Shown: piece by piece, positions 1 to 11,623 of the stretch | Layout: every line of letters begins with the position of its first letter | How positions within the stretch are numbered: position 1 is the stretch's first letter | From: Cryptomeria japonica | Taxonomy: Eukaryota; Streptophyta; Pinopsida; Cupressales; Cupressaceae | DNA: 64,000 bases | Reading direction: 5' to 3' | Assembly (NCBI RefSeq): GCF_030272615.1 | Contig: NC_081406.1 | Location: forward strand, 483,631,900-483,695,899 | Program-made: the position numbers and the translations under genes | The notes under the pieces: model-generated | Told to the model about the DNA's origin: nothing | Databases searched by the model: none | What the model saw: only the letters and a program-made list of their open reading frames with translations

Positions 1-150
1 TCTCAAAAATTGGAGCGACTTAAAACCTAAACCCTGAACCCCCTAGGACTTAAAACAACTTTGAAGCAACTAGGGCATACCAAACTCAAAATTTTCAAAA
101 ACCTAGCCAATTATGGACTGAGAACATCCATTTTTAAAACAGTGATAACA
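1..150 (-). repeat. Element C 3' LTR, first 150 bases of the LTR
   Basis: On the minus strand the LTR starts TGTTATCACTG at base 150. The 150 bases match the outer end of the right-hand LTR (35395-35545) with a few substitutions and one 1-base indel. The rest of this LTR, about 6.3 kb, must lie to the left of the window. Confidence 0.8.
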
Positions 151-294
151 ACGGCTCTGACTGGTGATGGTTGATTGCAAGATTAACACAAGAAACTCAA
201 AAACTCTGGAGAAACAGACCAAAAACAAGCCGAACAGAAAACAACCAAAACAAACTCAAATATATACAAATAGAGGACCTACTATGCATGGACA
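151..294 (-). other. Element C 3' untranslated stretch
   Basis: This is the non-coding interval between the integrase stop codon and the 3' LTR. A purine-rich tract is expected just before the LTR (just right of base 150 on the plus strand), but I do not see a convincing one. The sequence there, cggctctgactgg, is instead a weak match to a reversed tRNA-Met primer site, which I treat as chance. Confidence 0.4.
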
Positions 295-452
295 TCAAGA
301 AAAGTAATGCTTCAGGAATTGTCCATGCACTGGAAATTCCTGTACTTCATCATTCATATTATTTAGAAAGTATAAGTCTTTTCCATTTACATAACAGACC
401 ACAGAAGGGCCAATCCATAATGACTCAAACTTCTTATGCTTTCCCTTGTCCT
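295..452 (-). pseudogene. Integrase C-terminal tail of element C (cut off by element A)
   Basis: Minus-strand translation gives a short integrase tail with the motif FESLWIGP, followed by strand-like residues and the end HYFS before a TGA stop. This resembles the C-terminal DNA-binding tail of Ty3 integrases (GPY/F-like region). The piece is the direct continuation of the integrase at 14781-15159: element A (453-14775) was inserted between them, with near-identical 5-base flanks gtcct and gtccc. The open frame continues rightward to 588, but that part is LTR sequence of A read through by chance. Confidence 0.7.
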
Positions 453-1238
453 TGTTGGCATATGCACACTCCAATGAGACATTGTAGGTGATTGAAGGTT
501 TTGTGATTGATGGCAACCTTACAATCCTATGACACTGGCAAGGCATTACATTGGCACTAGCAAGATCAGACTCTACACTGGCACTCAAACCACCGGCACC
601 GGCACAAAGAAAGGAAGCATACTGGCATAGAGGTCGATAGGATTTTTGATATATTATATTTTTTTATTATTGTAAAAACTTTGTAAGCTGACTTGGCAAG
701 TTGTAAAATGACTCATATATAAGAGAGATCATTGTAGACATTTTGAAAAAGATACAAAAAAAATATTAGGCAGACCTATTATGCGAAATATAGGTTAAAG
801 GTTTTATGTAAAGAACAGAGCATAAACCAGTACTGGATCTGACATTATAGATGCTATTGTAAAACAGTACAAGTTATTGGATTTGTATAATCCATCATTG
901 TAAGTCAGTGAGACTTCCCATTGAGCAGCACGAGCTCTAGGCAGTTGGCCTTCCTACATGTGCAAGCCCCTCTTGTAAGTAATATTCTCTTATTGGCTAG
1001 TAAGTGAATATTGTGGGTCACAAATCCCACCGAGGTTTTCCCCACACCGAGTTTCCTCATTAAATCATTGTGTTATGGTGTGTTTCTTATGTGGTTACTT
1101 TCATTTCTGTTTATTACATTATTTCTTGCATATCGGTACACTGTTATGATATGCTCTACATGTTTTAAGTTAAGAAATTCTAATTACCGGTCATATAATG
1201 ATTCACCCCCCCTCTCAGTATCTGTGGGAATCCTAACA
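453..1238 (+). repeat. Element A 5' LTR
   Basis: It starts TGTTGG and ends CTAACA. It aligns along its length with 13970-14775; the right copy has about 20 extra bases near 14062-14085 from a local duplication of a cattacac-type word. The flanking target duplication is gtcct. A TATA box lies near 716. Confidence 0.85.
716..723 (+). promoter_or_regulatory. Candidate TATA box in the 5' LTR of element A
   Basis: TATATAAG occurs about 265 bases into the LTR, in a conserved context followed by agagatcattgtag. The same word is kept in the right LTR at 14252-14259. It is the best promoter candidate for this element; the transcription start is not known. Confidence 0.55.
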
Positions 1239-1240
1239 AT

Positions 1241-1252
1241 TGGTATTAGAGC
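1241..1252 (+). other. Primer-binding site of element A (tRNA-iMet type)
   Basis: TGGTATTAGAGC, two bases after the LTR end, differs from the usual plant initiator-Met site TGGTATCAGAGC by one C-to-T change. Confidence 0.85.
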
Positions 1253-1309
1253 TTGGTCCTCTATTTTCAAAAGCCTAACAACTTGAGGAAGATCTTGACA
1301 CTGGTAGAG

Positions 1310-2387
1310 ATGGAAAATCTGATGAAGCAACTAGAAGCAGCTCTTCTAGACTATGATGCAGAGAAATTAAAAAATATCAAACTAGAAGATGATCTAAAGG
1401 CAGCTCAAGATATCATTCAGGCACTTCAAGAAAATCTTACCATTTCAAGAAACAAGAGAAGAGAACTTTGTGAAAAGATGCAAAGTGAGAATGATGAAAA
1501 GGAATCACTTAATGATCAGATAAGCAAGCTAAAACTGGAGAAAATAACAATGAAGAATGAGATGCAAGATATGACTATGAGATTTTGTAAAGAAATTGAG
1601 GATAGAAAGAAGAATGAAGAAGATTTGACTAGAAGACTAAGTGATATAGCAAATGAAAACACAAGACTTAGCTATGAAAATGATTTATTGAAGACAGATC
1701 CGATGCACACTCAGAATGACTACAATGAACTAATTAGGCAGAAAGAAGTCTTAGAAAGAGAACTGGATACTGCAAATCAACATAAAGAGAAATTCAAGAA
1801 AAGCTTAGAGGAACTTGGTAACTTGCTGAAAAATCAAAAACCTAAAGGTGACACTTCTGGAATTGGCTTTGAAGTTGGTGAAAGCTCCGATACTGCAAAT
1901 ACACAGGATCATAGCAAACCAGTAAGGCAACCTAATGCTTATAAATTCAATGGAAAATTCTTAAACTATAATAAGTAAGGTCATAGAGAAAATAAATGTA
2001 GATCTAGAAATTATTAGAATATCAACACACCCACTGGTCAATGTTCAAAATGCAACAAAGTTGGTCACAACTCGGAAAATTGTAGAATGAATGTGAGATG
2101 TTATGTTTGTGGAAGATTTGGACACCTATCTAATCAATGTAGAACACAAACTGGCATAGGTTATGGGAAAGCTATTCAAAAGAATAATGTGACTTGTTAT
2201 GCATGTAATAAAATTGGACAACAAAAGTTCTAGCTTGAAAGGGAAAGAAAAAGTTGAAGAGCTAAAACAAGAATTCTCAAAACAATGGATTAGAAAAGAT
2301 GATCTAAATGCTGGGAATACTCCTCCACCGATAGAACCAATCAACACTCCACTAGCAGAACAGAATATTACTCCATCGACAGGATAG
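1310..2387 (+). pseudogene. Element A ORF1: coiled coil plus four CCHC zinc knuckles, gag-like
   Basis: The start is taken as the ATG at 1310 (MENLMKQ); the open frame to its left lacks an ATG and overlaps the primer site. Residues 1-190 are almost wholly charged heptad-like sequence rich in K, E, N and L, typical of a long coiled coil. One frame then carries zinc knuckles: a damaged one ending GHRENKC, then CSKCNKVGHNSENC (2042), CYVCGRFGHLSNQC (2099) and a fourth starting CYACNKIG (2195). Stops interrupt the frame near 1976 and 2015, and it shifts after the fourth knuckle; a hydrophilic tail can be read to 2387. Several CX2CX4HX4C knuckles point to nucleic-acid binding, as in Gag nucleocapsid. 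A recognisable Ty1/Ty3 capsid domain is missing, so self-assembly through the coiled coil is only a guess. Confidence 0.65.
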
Positions 2388-2734
2388 AGTAGTTCTCCAT
2401 CGGTAGGAAGTTCTTCGTCAAATTGAAGAAAGTTTCCTTGAGGGTTTGGCAATCTAATGACACATGTGCTATTATTCCCTTGGTTAGAGATGAGAAGTTA
2501 GAAATTACTTCATTACCAGCAGACAATGTTAAGTGACTACTTAACCAACATACATTAAATGTGGTAGATGGAAAATAAACTTTATAAATTTGTGATTTTG
2601 GCTCCATTTCATTTCACTGAGATTTCAAACATTCGAAGAGTGCGATATTTGCATAGCTAAGGAATTTCAAGCAAAGAGGCGAAGCACTTCAAGCAATCAA
2701 TCCATCCAAAAGTAGAAAAAAGGTATTTATCATC
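2388..2734 (+). other. Element A spacer between ORF1 and ORF2
   Basis: No sustained reading frame is seen. The first part still looks like decayed ORF1 tail (Ser-rich). The rest may be the leader of ORF2, with an AT-rich word ctttataaattt near 2579 that could act as an internal TATA box. That role is speculative. Confidence 0.35.
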
Positions 2735-3870
2735 ATGGCATCCACCTCTGCACTTGAATATATAGCAAACCCTACTGTAGTTGAGGTTATAAAATGCTCT
2801 AGGCTCGTATTTCAACTAGTTCCTGAGGTAGCAAAGAAAGATGACAATATAGGTGCTTTTTCTCAAATACCAAAAGGAGTTGTTTATGTTGAAGACCCCA
2901 GAATTTACATTCATTGCAACATAGAGGAATTAGGAGATGAAGAGATCAAAACAATGTATAAATCTGTCATATGTGATAATTTCGGAAATGTAAAACCGGA
3001 ACATAAAATCATTGAAACCCTAGGATTTACTGAAATCCTCTGCATTCCTGAATTTCCCAAGGATGTGATTAGGATAGTCTTAAGAAGGGTACATGGTGAA
3101 TTTTTCTAGTTAGATGCAATTCACAAAATTACCAAGGAAGCTGTGAAAGTTGTCACAGGGTTACCTTCCACCGATAAAAGACCAGACAAGACTAGAAAAG
3201 TCCTCAATGACCTAGTAATGAACTTAATTGGTGCAACATCAGACAGAAGGTCCTTGAGGGTAAATGATGTAACTGATATAAATGTGAGATTTGTTAGCAT
3301 GATTTTAGGGTATAAAGCTACTCATGCAAATAGACTCAACTAAGTTTCAAGTTTATGCATTAAGAGTTCTTATGACATGATTACAGACAATGTGAAAATT
3401 GACATATGTGAATGGTTAAAAGATGAGTTAATTGACAGCTTAGGCAAGATAAAGAAAGATAAGAAAGGAACTTTTAGGTTTGGTAATCTGCTTGTATGCT
3501 TAATGCTACACATAACCAAACAGGTTCCTAGTATAGGCTATAAAGAACTTGGATTTGATATACCGATAGGGAAACAATTAACAGAACTATTGAATAACAT
3601 GGGTGAAGACAAGGAAAAGGATATCCATGAATACTTTCAAGCACTTAAGGCTAAAATGAAGAAGAGAATCAGATTATCACAGAAGATTATTGACAAGTAC
3701 AACGACAACATATGCTTTGTAATAAAAAAGGATGAGATCTGGATGGAAGCAGTCATCCCGAGAACAATTTGGGTAACAAAGATGGGTTATGAGACTGATG
3801 ATCATATCATCGAGACTTATGCTAAAGCACTTCTGGAAGCACCAAATGAACCAAAGGAAGAAGTATTTGG
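2735..3870 (+). pseudogene. Element A ORF2, N-terminal part (unknown family, split by element D)
   Basis: A good ATG at 2735 (atcATGGCATCC) opens one frame that runs to the insertion of D, broken only by a TAG at 3107 and a TAA at 3341. The protein looks globular: mixed hydrophobic and charged segments, no signal peptide and no membrane segment. A stretch around 3405-3520 (EWLKDELIDSLGKIK, then FRFGNLL) can be lined up by eye with a segment of the LTR-borne ORF of element C (LIDAIHAGLVGIK, then RFGWYSLL). The frame continues in register at 11624 once D and one tttgg copy are removed. Function is unknown; it shows no retroviral enzyme motif. The whole ORF2 would be about 1,090 codons. Confidence 0.6.
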
Positions 3871-5364
3871 TGATAGTTTTGATACTTAATGTAAGTATAG
3901 ATGCCAATAGCTAACAAGATGAGAAGGAGGGGGTGACTCATACAAACTTAATCTTCCATAAAAACAACAGATTCAACCTCGGTAACATATACTTCAGCAA
4001 CTTAACCAAAACTGCTAAACATGCAAACTTATAAACACATAAACATCATAACACTCATAACACCAGATTTAATGTGGAAACCCAAATAGGGAAAAACCAT
4101 TGTGGGATTTCGGACCCACTAAGAAATATACTCTTCTAGAGTATGCTCGGTTAAAAGCAAATCATCATAAAGATTACAAACACATTGCTAGATGACCCGG
4201 TTAAGGGATTTCCCTCAGATCTATTAGGATCTTCACTTTGTTAGAAGTGACCTTGTCAAAGGATTTCAAACACTCATTTAGAATGTTAACTTGCTAGAGG
4301 GTTTACATATAAGACTGTTAAGTCCACTCGGTTAAGAGATTTTCTATCACTTACAAAATAACAGTAATAAAAATCTATCTGCAACTTCACATCTAAAATG
4401 CTAAAGCAGATTCTTATTTTCTCAATGCAATCTAGTCCTAGGACTTATCTTGTCCCTTAGCTGGGCTCTCTACTCTGTTATTCAAATAGGTCTTCAAGCT
4501 TTTGTGCTCGGTAATCACTATGTAGCATCCCTATGCATACACTTGCCCACATGTATTGTTTATTAACAATTTCTTATTTATAAATAATTGCTAACCGCTT
4601 AATCTCCTTGATCATATTTCCCATGATCAATATTAGCCATCAGATCTTCAAACTTGACCAGGTTCAATGTATCCTTCCAATCTGAAAAATGTTTTACCTT
4701 GCCTTGGGACTTGCAGTCCTTTCTTGAAACTTGCACAAGGTTATTGTGGTTCAATCTACGCTGTAGATCTTCCTGCCGATTTTTCTTTACCATAGATCCT
4801 TAACAAACTTCATGCACGACATTCCAATCATTTATACATCTCTAGCTAATCATTGTCCTTCATTAAATAATGCTTTTATCCATCCCATGCGCACTGTCAT
4901 AACTCGGATGCAACTCGGTAAATACTAAACTTTACTCGGTAGACATTCTGCCTTCATTAATTGATATCGATAACCTTAGGGTTTACAGACTAGGTTCTTT
5001 GCTCGGTGACATAGTATAGTATAAACCTTATAATCAACAACATATGTAGGACATCAAAAAAATCTAAAACATCATGATCTCATCATTATCTAGCTCGGTA
5101 ATAGTTGCCCATTGAATAACTTATTCCTCCCTTTATTCATCACATTTTTTATGTGTCTTTTACCGACATCTTAATTCTCTTCAAATCAATCTTCTCAAGA
5201 CATGGCAACATCATATTGAATCAGATAATCAATTCCTTGACATCAATGAAAAAATAATGTTATAAAGATAGTTATCACCCTTCTTCAGTTATATCAATAA
5301 TCTTCAACAACCTTCTCAATATCCTTACTGAATATCAATAATCTTTCTTACTGTAATGCCAACA
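3871..5364 (-). repeat. Element D 3' LTR
   Basis: On the minus strand it starts TGTTGGCATTACAG and ends ACTATCA. It is the same length as the partner at 10125-11618 with scattered mismatches. An AT-rich TATA-like word (tatttataaata on the minus strand) lies near 4575. Confidence 0.92.
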
Positions 5365-5378
5365 ATCTCCCCCTTTGG
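5365..5378 (-). other. Element D polypurine tract
   Basis: Read on the minus strand, TGCCAAAGGGGGAGAT directly abuts the start of the 3' LTR. This is the expected plus-strand primer of the element. Confidence 0.85.
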
Positions 5379-5882
5379 CATTGATGGCAAAACCAAAAAT
5401 TAAATGGTAATACCAACAAGATATTCAAATTGATTAGGATTTAGATTGTTGTTAGACTTCTCCTATTATCCTTGATCTGTTAAAATCTTCTGAAGTCTTC
5501 TTCCTTTTCATTAGGCTTCTGAGCTATTGACTTGCATTTAGTCTTCTCCATTTTTGCAATCTTCTCCCCCTGTCATTAGTCTTCTATTATTTATCATTCA
5601 GGGCTTTACCATTTAGTCAACCATTTAGTCTTCTAGCCAAACCATTTATAGTCTTCTCCCCCTTTGACAACAATGCCAAAAAGTAAAAGAACTAAATCAT
5701 GATTGCTTCCTCTGTGAAGTGACTTGCCTTGCTGTGTAACATCTCAGTCTTGGTCAGAGTAAGTTGTCTCTATTCATAATTTCCTGTACAACTTTAGAAA
5801 ACCTTCTAAAATGCATAACTCAGCATCAATCCACGCATAATATTCTATAGATTCATCGAATTGATGGTTTCACCGAACTCAG
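5379..5882 (-). other. Element D 3' leader with extra polypurine-like motifs
   Basis: This non-coding stretch lies between the reverse transcriptase stop and the 3' LTR. Besides the true tract it holds a second copy near 5655-5680 (minus strand gtcaaagggggagaag) and a weaker one near 5560. Repeated polypurine motifs upstream of the 3' LTR are also present in elements A and E. Confidence 0.55.
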
Positions 5883-7409
5883 TCAATAAGTAGAAGATAG
5901 GGGTAGGACCCTTAACTTGCTTCTGAGATACTCAAAAGTGTCCCTTGGCAATGGTTTTGTGAAGATATCTTCTAATTGCTCCTTTGAACTGATATATTCC
6001 AGCACAACTTTCTTCTCTTGAACTTCTTCTCTGAGATAGTGATACTTTATAGATATATGCTTTGTCTTAGAGTGCATCACTGGATTCTTTGAAATGTTAA
6101 TGGCACTAGTATTATCACAGAATATAGTTATTGGCTCGGTAACTTTCTTATTTATACCTTCCAACAGTTGTTTGATCCATGCTATATTGGTACAATTCAA
6201 TGCTACAACAACATATTCAGCTTCTGCTATTGACTGTGAAATACATCCTTGTTTCTTTCTAAGCCAACTCACTAGTCTTTCTCCTAAAAAGAAAGCTCCA
6301 CCACTTGTGCTTTTCCTGTCATCTATGTTTCCTGCCCAATCAGCATCAGTATAAACTTTTAAATCAAAATCATTTCTCTTTGCATATACTAAGCGATAAT
6401 CTTCAGTGCCTCTCAGGTATCTAAAAATTCTCTTGATTGTTGTCATATGTGTCTCCTTGGGATCTATAGAGAATCTTGCTACAATACCTACTACATGTGC
6501 TATATTCGGTCTACTATGCACAACATATTGCAATTTTCCAATCATAGATCGGTAAAGTGTCTCATCAATAGATGCAAATTCATTATTCTTTGATAATTTA
6601 CAGTTAGTAGTCATAGGAGTACTTACTAGTTTAGAATCCTCCATTCCAAATTTCTTCAAGATTTCCTTTATGTACTTGGATTGAGTAATGAAAATCTCAT
6701 CTTTCATTTGCAATATCTGTAAACCTATAAAATATTTTATCTCTCTGATTAGTGACATCTCAAATTCTTTGCACATTTCATTTCCAAAATTCTTGCATAA
6801 GGAGTCATTACCACAAAATATAATGTCATCAACAAATATGGCTGAGATCAATATTCCATTGTCCTCATCTTTCTTCATGTACATATTGTTGTTTTCACTT
6901 GTCCTTATAAATCCAATCTTGATCAAATAAGAGTGCAATCTTTCATACCATGCTCTAGGTGCTTGTTTCAGACCATATAAAGCTTTGTTCAGTTTGCATA
7001 CCTGATCTTTACTCTTGTCTTCAACAAATCCTTCAGGTTGTTCTATATAAACTTCTTCTTCTAGTATACCATTCAAAAATGCAGATTTGACATCCATTTG
7101 ATATACCTTGAAATTTTTGAAAGCAGCATATGCCAACAATGTTCTTACTCCCTCAAGTCTAGCCACAGGTGCAAAAGTCTCACCATAATCTATTCCTTCT
7201 TCTTGAGCATAACCTTTGCAAACTAGTCTTGCTTTGTTGCGAATGACTTCACCTTTTTCATTTAGCTTGTTTCTGAAAATCCACTTTGTACCGATTACAT
7301 TTTTGTCCTTTGGTCTTGGGATTAGTGTCCATGTGTCATTCTTCTTGATTTGATCAATCTCTTCTGTCATAGCATTTACCCAATCTTCACTGTTAAATGC
7401 CTCTTTCAC
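5883..7409 (-). CDS. Copia reverse transcriptase-RNase H of element D
   Basis: This is a 508-residue open frame, uninterrupted. Residues 1-250 carry the Copia reverse transcriptase: WVNAMTEEI start, [22 protein letters not shown] near 105, [10 protein letters not shown] near 150 and the catalytic FVDDIIF at 192-198. Residues 350-500 are the RNase H: YTDADWAG near 353, DRKSTSG, AEAEY near 395-399, a DNTSAI block and a tail ending FEYLRSKL. The frame actually continues upstream through a TAG at 7446 into the integrase, so the ATG used here is simply the first Met after that stop. The enzyme would copy element RNA into DNA in cytoplasmic particles. The catalytic residues of this part look complete. 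Confidence 0.93.
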   Translation of the reverse strand: MKEAFNSEDWVNAMTEEIDQIKKNDTWTLIPRPKDKNVIGTKWIFRNKLNEKGEVIRNKARLVCKGYAQEEGIDYGETFAPVARLEGVRTLLAYAAFKNFKVYQMDVKSAFLNGILEEEVYIEQPEGFVEDKSKDQVCKLNKALYGLKQAPRAWYERLHSYLIKIGFIRTSENNNMYMKKDEDNGILISAIFVDDIIFCGNDSLCKNFGNEMCKEFEMSLIREIKYFIGLQILQMKDEIFITQSKYIKEILKKFGMEDSKLVSTPMTTNCKLSKNNEFASIDETLYRSMIGKLQYVVHSRPNIAHVVGIVARFSIDPKETHMTTIKRIFRYLRGTEDYRLVYAKRNDFDLKVYTDADWAGNIDDRKSTSGGAFFLGERLVSWLRKKQGCISQSIAEAEYVVVALNCTNIAWIKQLLEGINKKVTEPITIFCDNTSAINISKNPVMHSKTKHISIKYHYLREEVQEKKVVLEYISSKEQLEDIFTKPLPRDTFEYLRSKLRVLPLSSTY

Positions 7410-7445
7410 TATTCTCGGTTCAAATTTAGAAATTAGACATGTGTT

Positions 7446-8930
7446 CTATCTCAGTTTGTTCCTTGCCATCACTGGATCATCCTTATCTCCTATAATATGA
7501 CTTGATGCATGATGTCTTCTGACATACTTGGCTAATATAGGCTTGATAGGTTCTGAATGATCTTCTTCATCACTCGGTAACTGGACAATATCTTCATTTT
7601 CTTCAGCAGCTTTCTTGGTAGGACTTCTCGGTTGAACATAAACAAATTCTTCATAATCTTCTGGTTCTTTGGAATTTACTTCATCATTTCTTTCTACAAA
7701 TTCATCAATTTTCACATTCGCACTTTCCATTATTTTGTTAGATGATTTGATCAGACATTTAAATGCTTTACTTCTAGAAGAATAACCAAGAAATGTTCCT
7801 TCTTCACTTTTCTAATCAAACTTTCCATTTCTGTCATCTTTGTGAACATAGCATCTACTTCCAAAGATTTTAAAGTAACTTACATTAGGTTTCTTGTCAT
7901 ACCAGATTTCGTAAGGTGTCTTCATAGTTCCTTTCTTCAATTGAACTCAGTTCAGGGTGTAAACAGTAGTGCTGATTCCTTCTCTCCAAAATGTTTGAGG
8001 TACCCTCTTTTCTATCATCAGGGTTCTTGCACAATCGACAATTGATCTGTTTCTTCCCTCGGCTATCCCATTTTGCTGAGGTGTTCTCGGTGCAGATACT
8101 TGCCTCTTTATACCTTGATCATTGCAGAATAAGTTAAATTCATCATAAGTGAATTCTCCTCCTCTATCAGATCTAAGACATTTCAGTTGTCTTCCTGTTT
8201 CATTTTCAACTCTTGCCTTGTACCATTTAAACATTTGAAAAGCTTTTGATTTTTCTTTTAAAACCATGACTGACATCATTCTTGAGTAATCATCCACAAA
8301 TAATATGAAATATTTATCACCATAATAACTTTGAACTTTCATAGGACCACAAAGATCAGTATGAACTAGGTCTAAAATTCTTTTAGAAGTGTAAGAATTA
8401 CTTGTAAAGCTTGATCTTGTCATCTTACCCATCTGGAATCCTCAGCACATAGCATTCTCAGGTTTTTCCAGACTCAGTAGACCTCTTACTCGGTGCTTCT
8501 TACTTATTTTGATCAGATTATCAAAATTTACATGACAAAACCTTTTATGCCATAACCAAGTATCATCTATCTTTGCATAAAGACACTTGTTCTGAGTTGA
8601 GTCAAGATGAAATGTATTACCTTTTGTTTGTGTCCCAATAGCAGCTAACTTTCCATGCTTGTCATGAACTTTGACAATTCCTTTATGAAATTCTATTCGA
8701 TATCCTATATTGTTTAGCTGTGATACACTCAACAAATTGTATTTCAATCCTTCAACCCAGTGTACATCATCACATTTAGCATTGTCAAGAAGTATTATAG
8801 ATCCTTTACCTTTCACTGGACATGGTGCATCATTACCAAATCTTACATGGCCTCCATCATAGTCTTCTAATTTAACAAACTTGTGTTTATCACCAGTCAT
8901 ATGAGTGAGCATCCACTGTCTATGATCCAA
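7446..8930 (-). pseudogene. Copia protease end and integrase of element D
   Basis: The frame reads from HMTGDKHKF, just after the protease active site, through the HHCC zinc domain of integrase (LWHKRFCHVNFDNL) and the catalytic core. The acidic triad is visible: D in HTDLCGP, D in RSDRGGEF and E in GIAEGRNRS. The C-terminal part holds the Copia motif KIFGSRCYVH, then GTFLGYSSRSKA and an acidic linker. Stops at about 8440 and 7960 are TGA, at positions where Arg would be usual; those near 7813 and 7446 are TAG. There is no frameshift from 8930 to 7409. Integrase inserts the element DNA into nuclear chromosomes. Confidence 0.88.
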
Positions 8931-10060
8931 TAATCATTATTATTTATGTGAGATATTAGGGATTTTTCTTCATACCTTTCCTCATCAGATCCATCCTTAA
9001 TAGCCACATAAACAACTTCCTTAGTATCAATTTCATCATCGTTGGATTCCCCATCAGCTATTAGACATGTCTTTTTATCTCTCCTTCTGAATTCTCGGTG
9101 TCCTCTATCTTGGTTATCTTTTTGTCTGTTATCTCGATATTCTCTCTTTTCACTAGATTCTTTGTCAGGGTAGTTAGAAGCCATATGTCCTATCTTATCA
9201 CAATTGAAACATTTTAAAGGTAGCTTTCCTTTATACTTACCTTTTCCTCTCGGTAACCTTCTGGCTAATAATGCTTCAAATTCTTCTTGCTTCTTGATTT
9301 CCTCATATAGTTTGTGCACCTTTTCCATGTTCTTGTGAAATCTTTCACTTGCTCCACTGTGATCTCCTTCAGAGTATTTACTCATTCTATCATTGTAATC
9401 ATCAGATTCACCAATATGAAAAGAACTAAATGCAGATTCTACTTTATTTACCGAAGATCCACTATTATCAAAATTACTTAACTCAAATGCATGTAGCTTA
9501 CCAATAGTAGCATCCAGAGAAACTAGCATGTTAGGTACAGACCTCAATTCATTGATTGCAGAGACTCGAATAACATAAGCTGGTAGAAGGGTTCTCAACA
9601 ACTTACTTGTTATATCCTTTTCTTCAATAGTTCCATCTGCTCCTTTAATTTGATTGACAATCTTCTTTAGTCTTGTACTGTATTGGGTTATGTTATCTCC
9701 TTCATTCATCTTCATGGATTCAAGTTGTCCTCTTAGACTATCTACTTTTTCTCTTTGAACATGTTCATCACCTCCATACACAGATATGAGCTTAGTCCAC
9801 ATTACTTTTGCATCATTATAGCCTTCTAGATCATTAAACTCTGAGTCGATCAATGCTGATGTAATTTCAATTATAGCTTGAATATGGTCTTGCTTTGCCT
9901 TTATCTCTTCCAAGGTCATAAGGTTGGTTCTCAGTGCAATGTAATCATTCTTTAGATAATATGTTGCATATTCTCCAATTCCTGATAAATGCAGCTTCAT
10001 CCTTTTCTGCCATGTGGAGAAACTTGACTTGTTCAGCTTCGGTGCATCCCTTTTATACAT
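8897..10060 (-). CDS. Copia Gag of element D, with start of protease
   Basis: The ATG at 10060 lies 50 bases after the primer site, so the start is well placed. The 387-residue frame has the UBN2-like Gag fold (W-Q-K-R-M near 17, YGGDEHVQREKV near 95-106, YSTRLKKIV near 127) and a zinc knuckle at 284-297, CFNCDKIGHMASNY. The last cysteine of the knuckle is Tyr, a G-to-A change that should harm zinc binding. A Lys/Glu/Asp-rich linker follows and the frame reaches the protease motif WIIDSGCS, then shifts by one base, so protease continues in the overlapping frame from 8930. Confidence 0.9.
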   Translation of the reverse strand: MYKRDAPKLNKSSFSTWQKRMKLHLSGIGEYATYYLKNDYIALRTNLMTLEEIKAKQDHIQAIIEITSALIDSEFNDLEGYNDAKVMWTKLISVYGGDEHVQREKVDSLRGQLESMKMNEGDNITQYSTRLKKIVNQIKGADGTIEEKDITSKLLRTLLPAYVIRVSAINELRSVPNMLVSLDATIGKLHAFELSNFDNSGSSVNKVESAFSSFHIGESDDYNDRMSKYSEGDHSGASERFHKNMEKVHKLYEEIKKQEEFEALLARRLPRGKGKYKGKLPLKCFNCDKIGHMASNYPDKESSEKREYRDNRQKDNQDRGHREFRRRDKKTCLIADGESNDDEIDTKEVVYVAIKDGSDEERYEEKSLISHINNNDYWIIDSGCSLI

Positions 10061-10110
10061 CTTTGGATCTTTGCCTCAAGTACCTTTAAACTTTTCTTCC
10101 AGAGTCCAAA

Positions 10111-10122
10111 GCTCTGATACCA
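10111..10122 (-). other. Primer-binding site of element D (tRNA-iMet type)
   Basis: The minus strand reads TGGTATCAGAGC two bases after the LTR end. It is a perfect match to the common plant initiator-Met site. Confidence 0.93.
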
Positions 10123-10124
10123 AT

Positions 10125-11618
10125 TGATAGTTCTGATACTTAATGTAAGTACAGATGCCAATAGCTAACAAGATGACAGGGGGGGGTGAATCATACAAAC
10201 TTAATCTTCCATAAAAACAACAGATTCAACCTCGGTAACATATACTTCAACAACTTAACCAAAACTGCTAAACATGCAAACTTCTAAACACATAAACATC
10301 CTAACACTCATAACACCAGATTTAACATGGAAACCCAAATAGGGAAAAACCACTGTGGGATTTCAGACTCACTAAGAAATATACTCTTCTAGAGTATGCT
10401 CAGTTAAAAGCAAATCCTGTTAAAGATTACAAACACATTGCTAGATGTGACCTAGTTAAGGGATTTCCCTCAGATTTGTTAGGATCTTCACTTTGTTAGA
10501 AGTGACCTTGTTTAAGGATTTCAAACACTCATTTAGAATGCTACCTTGCTAGAGGGTTTACATATAAGACTGTTAAGTCCACTCGGTTAAGAGATTTTCT
10601 GTCACTTACAAAATAACAGTAATAAAAATCTATTTGCAACTTCACATCTAAAATGCTAAGGCAGATTCTTATTTTCTCAATACAATCTAGTCATAGGACT
10701 TATCTTGTCCCTCTGCTAGGCTCTCTACTATGTTGTTCAAATAGGTCTTCAAGCTTATGTGCTCGGTAATCACTATGTAGCATCCCTGTGCATACACTTT
10801 CCCGCATGCATTGTTTATTAACAATTTCTTATTTATAAACAATTTCTAACCGCTTAATCTCCTTGATCACATTTCCCATGATCAATATTAGCCATCAGAT
10901 CTTCAAACTTGACCAGGTTCAATGTATCCTTCTGATCTGAAAATGTTTTACCTTGCCTCGGGACTTGCAGTCCTTTCTTGAAACTTGCACAAGGTTATTG
11001 CGGTTCAATTTGTGTTGTATATCTTCCTGCCGATTTTCCTTTGCCATTGATCCTTAACAAATTTCATGCATGGCATTCCAATCATTTATACATCTCTAGC
11101 TAATCATTGTCCTTCATTAAATAATGCTTTAATCCATCCCATGTGCACTGTCATAACTTGGTTGCAACTCAGTAAATACTAAACTTTACTCAGTAGACAT
11201 TCTGCCTTCATTAACCGATATCGATAACCTTAGGGTTTACCGACTAGGTTCTTTGCTCGGTGACATAGTATAGTATAAACCTTACAATCAACAACATATG
11301 TAGGACATCAGAAGAATCTAAAATATCATGATCTCATCATTGTCTAACTCGGTAATAGTTGCCCATTGAATAACTTATTCCTCCCTTTATTCATCACATT
11401 CTTTCTGTGCCTTTTACCGACATCTTAATTCTCTTCAAATCAATCTTCTCAAGATATGGTAACATCATAGTGAATTAGATAATCAATTCCTTGAAATCAA
11501 TGACAAAATAATGTTATAAAGATAGTTATCACCCTTCTTCAGTTATATCAATAATCTTCAACAACCTTCTCAATATCCTTACTGAATATCAACAATCTTT
11601 CTTACTGTAATGCCAACA
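10125..11618 (-). repeat. Element D 5' LTR
   Basis: It is the 1494-base partner of 3871-5364. The outer flank tttgg at 11619-11623 completes the target duplication. Confidence 0.92.
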
Positions 11619-11623
11619 TTTGG

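Larger units (their letters stand above)
3871..11618 (-). mobile_element. Element D: Ty1/Copia retrotransposon nested in element A
   Basis: Both LTRs are exactly 1494 bases (3871-5364 and 10125-11618), and the target duplication is a perfect tttgg (3866-3870 and 11619-11623). On the minus strand the order is 5' LTR, primer site, gag, protease, integrase, reverse transcriptase-RNase H, polypurine tract, 3' LTR; integrase before reverse transcriptase is the Copia order. The coding part has one frameshift at the gag/protease junction and only about five stops, so it is the best preserved and probably the youngest autonomous element here. Excision restores ORF2 of element A in frame. Confidence 0.93.

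Noticed and set aside
151-170. cggctctgactgg next to the left LTR of C looks like a reversed tRNA-Met primer site, which would make 1-150 internal sequence.
   Set aside because: Only about 8 bases match. Integrase tail coding lies directly beside it, and the match with 35395-35545 ends at the same point, as an LTR boundary requires. A better primer site for C is at 29028.
1011-1286. 91-codon open frame with hydrophobic segments, repeated in part at 14545.
   Set aside because: It is LTR sequence of element A running into the primer site. The hydrophobic look comes from T-rich DNA.
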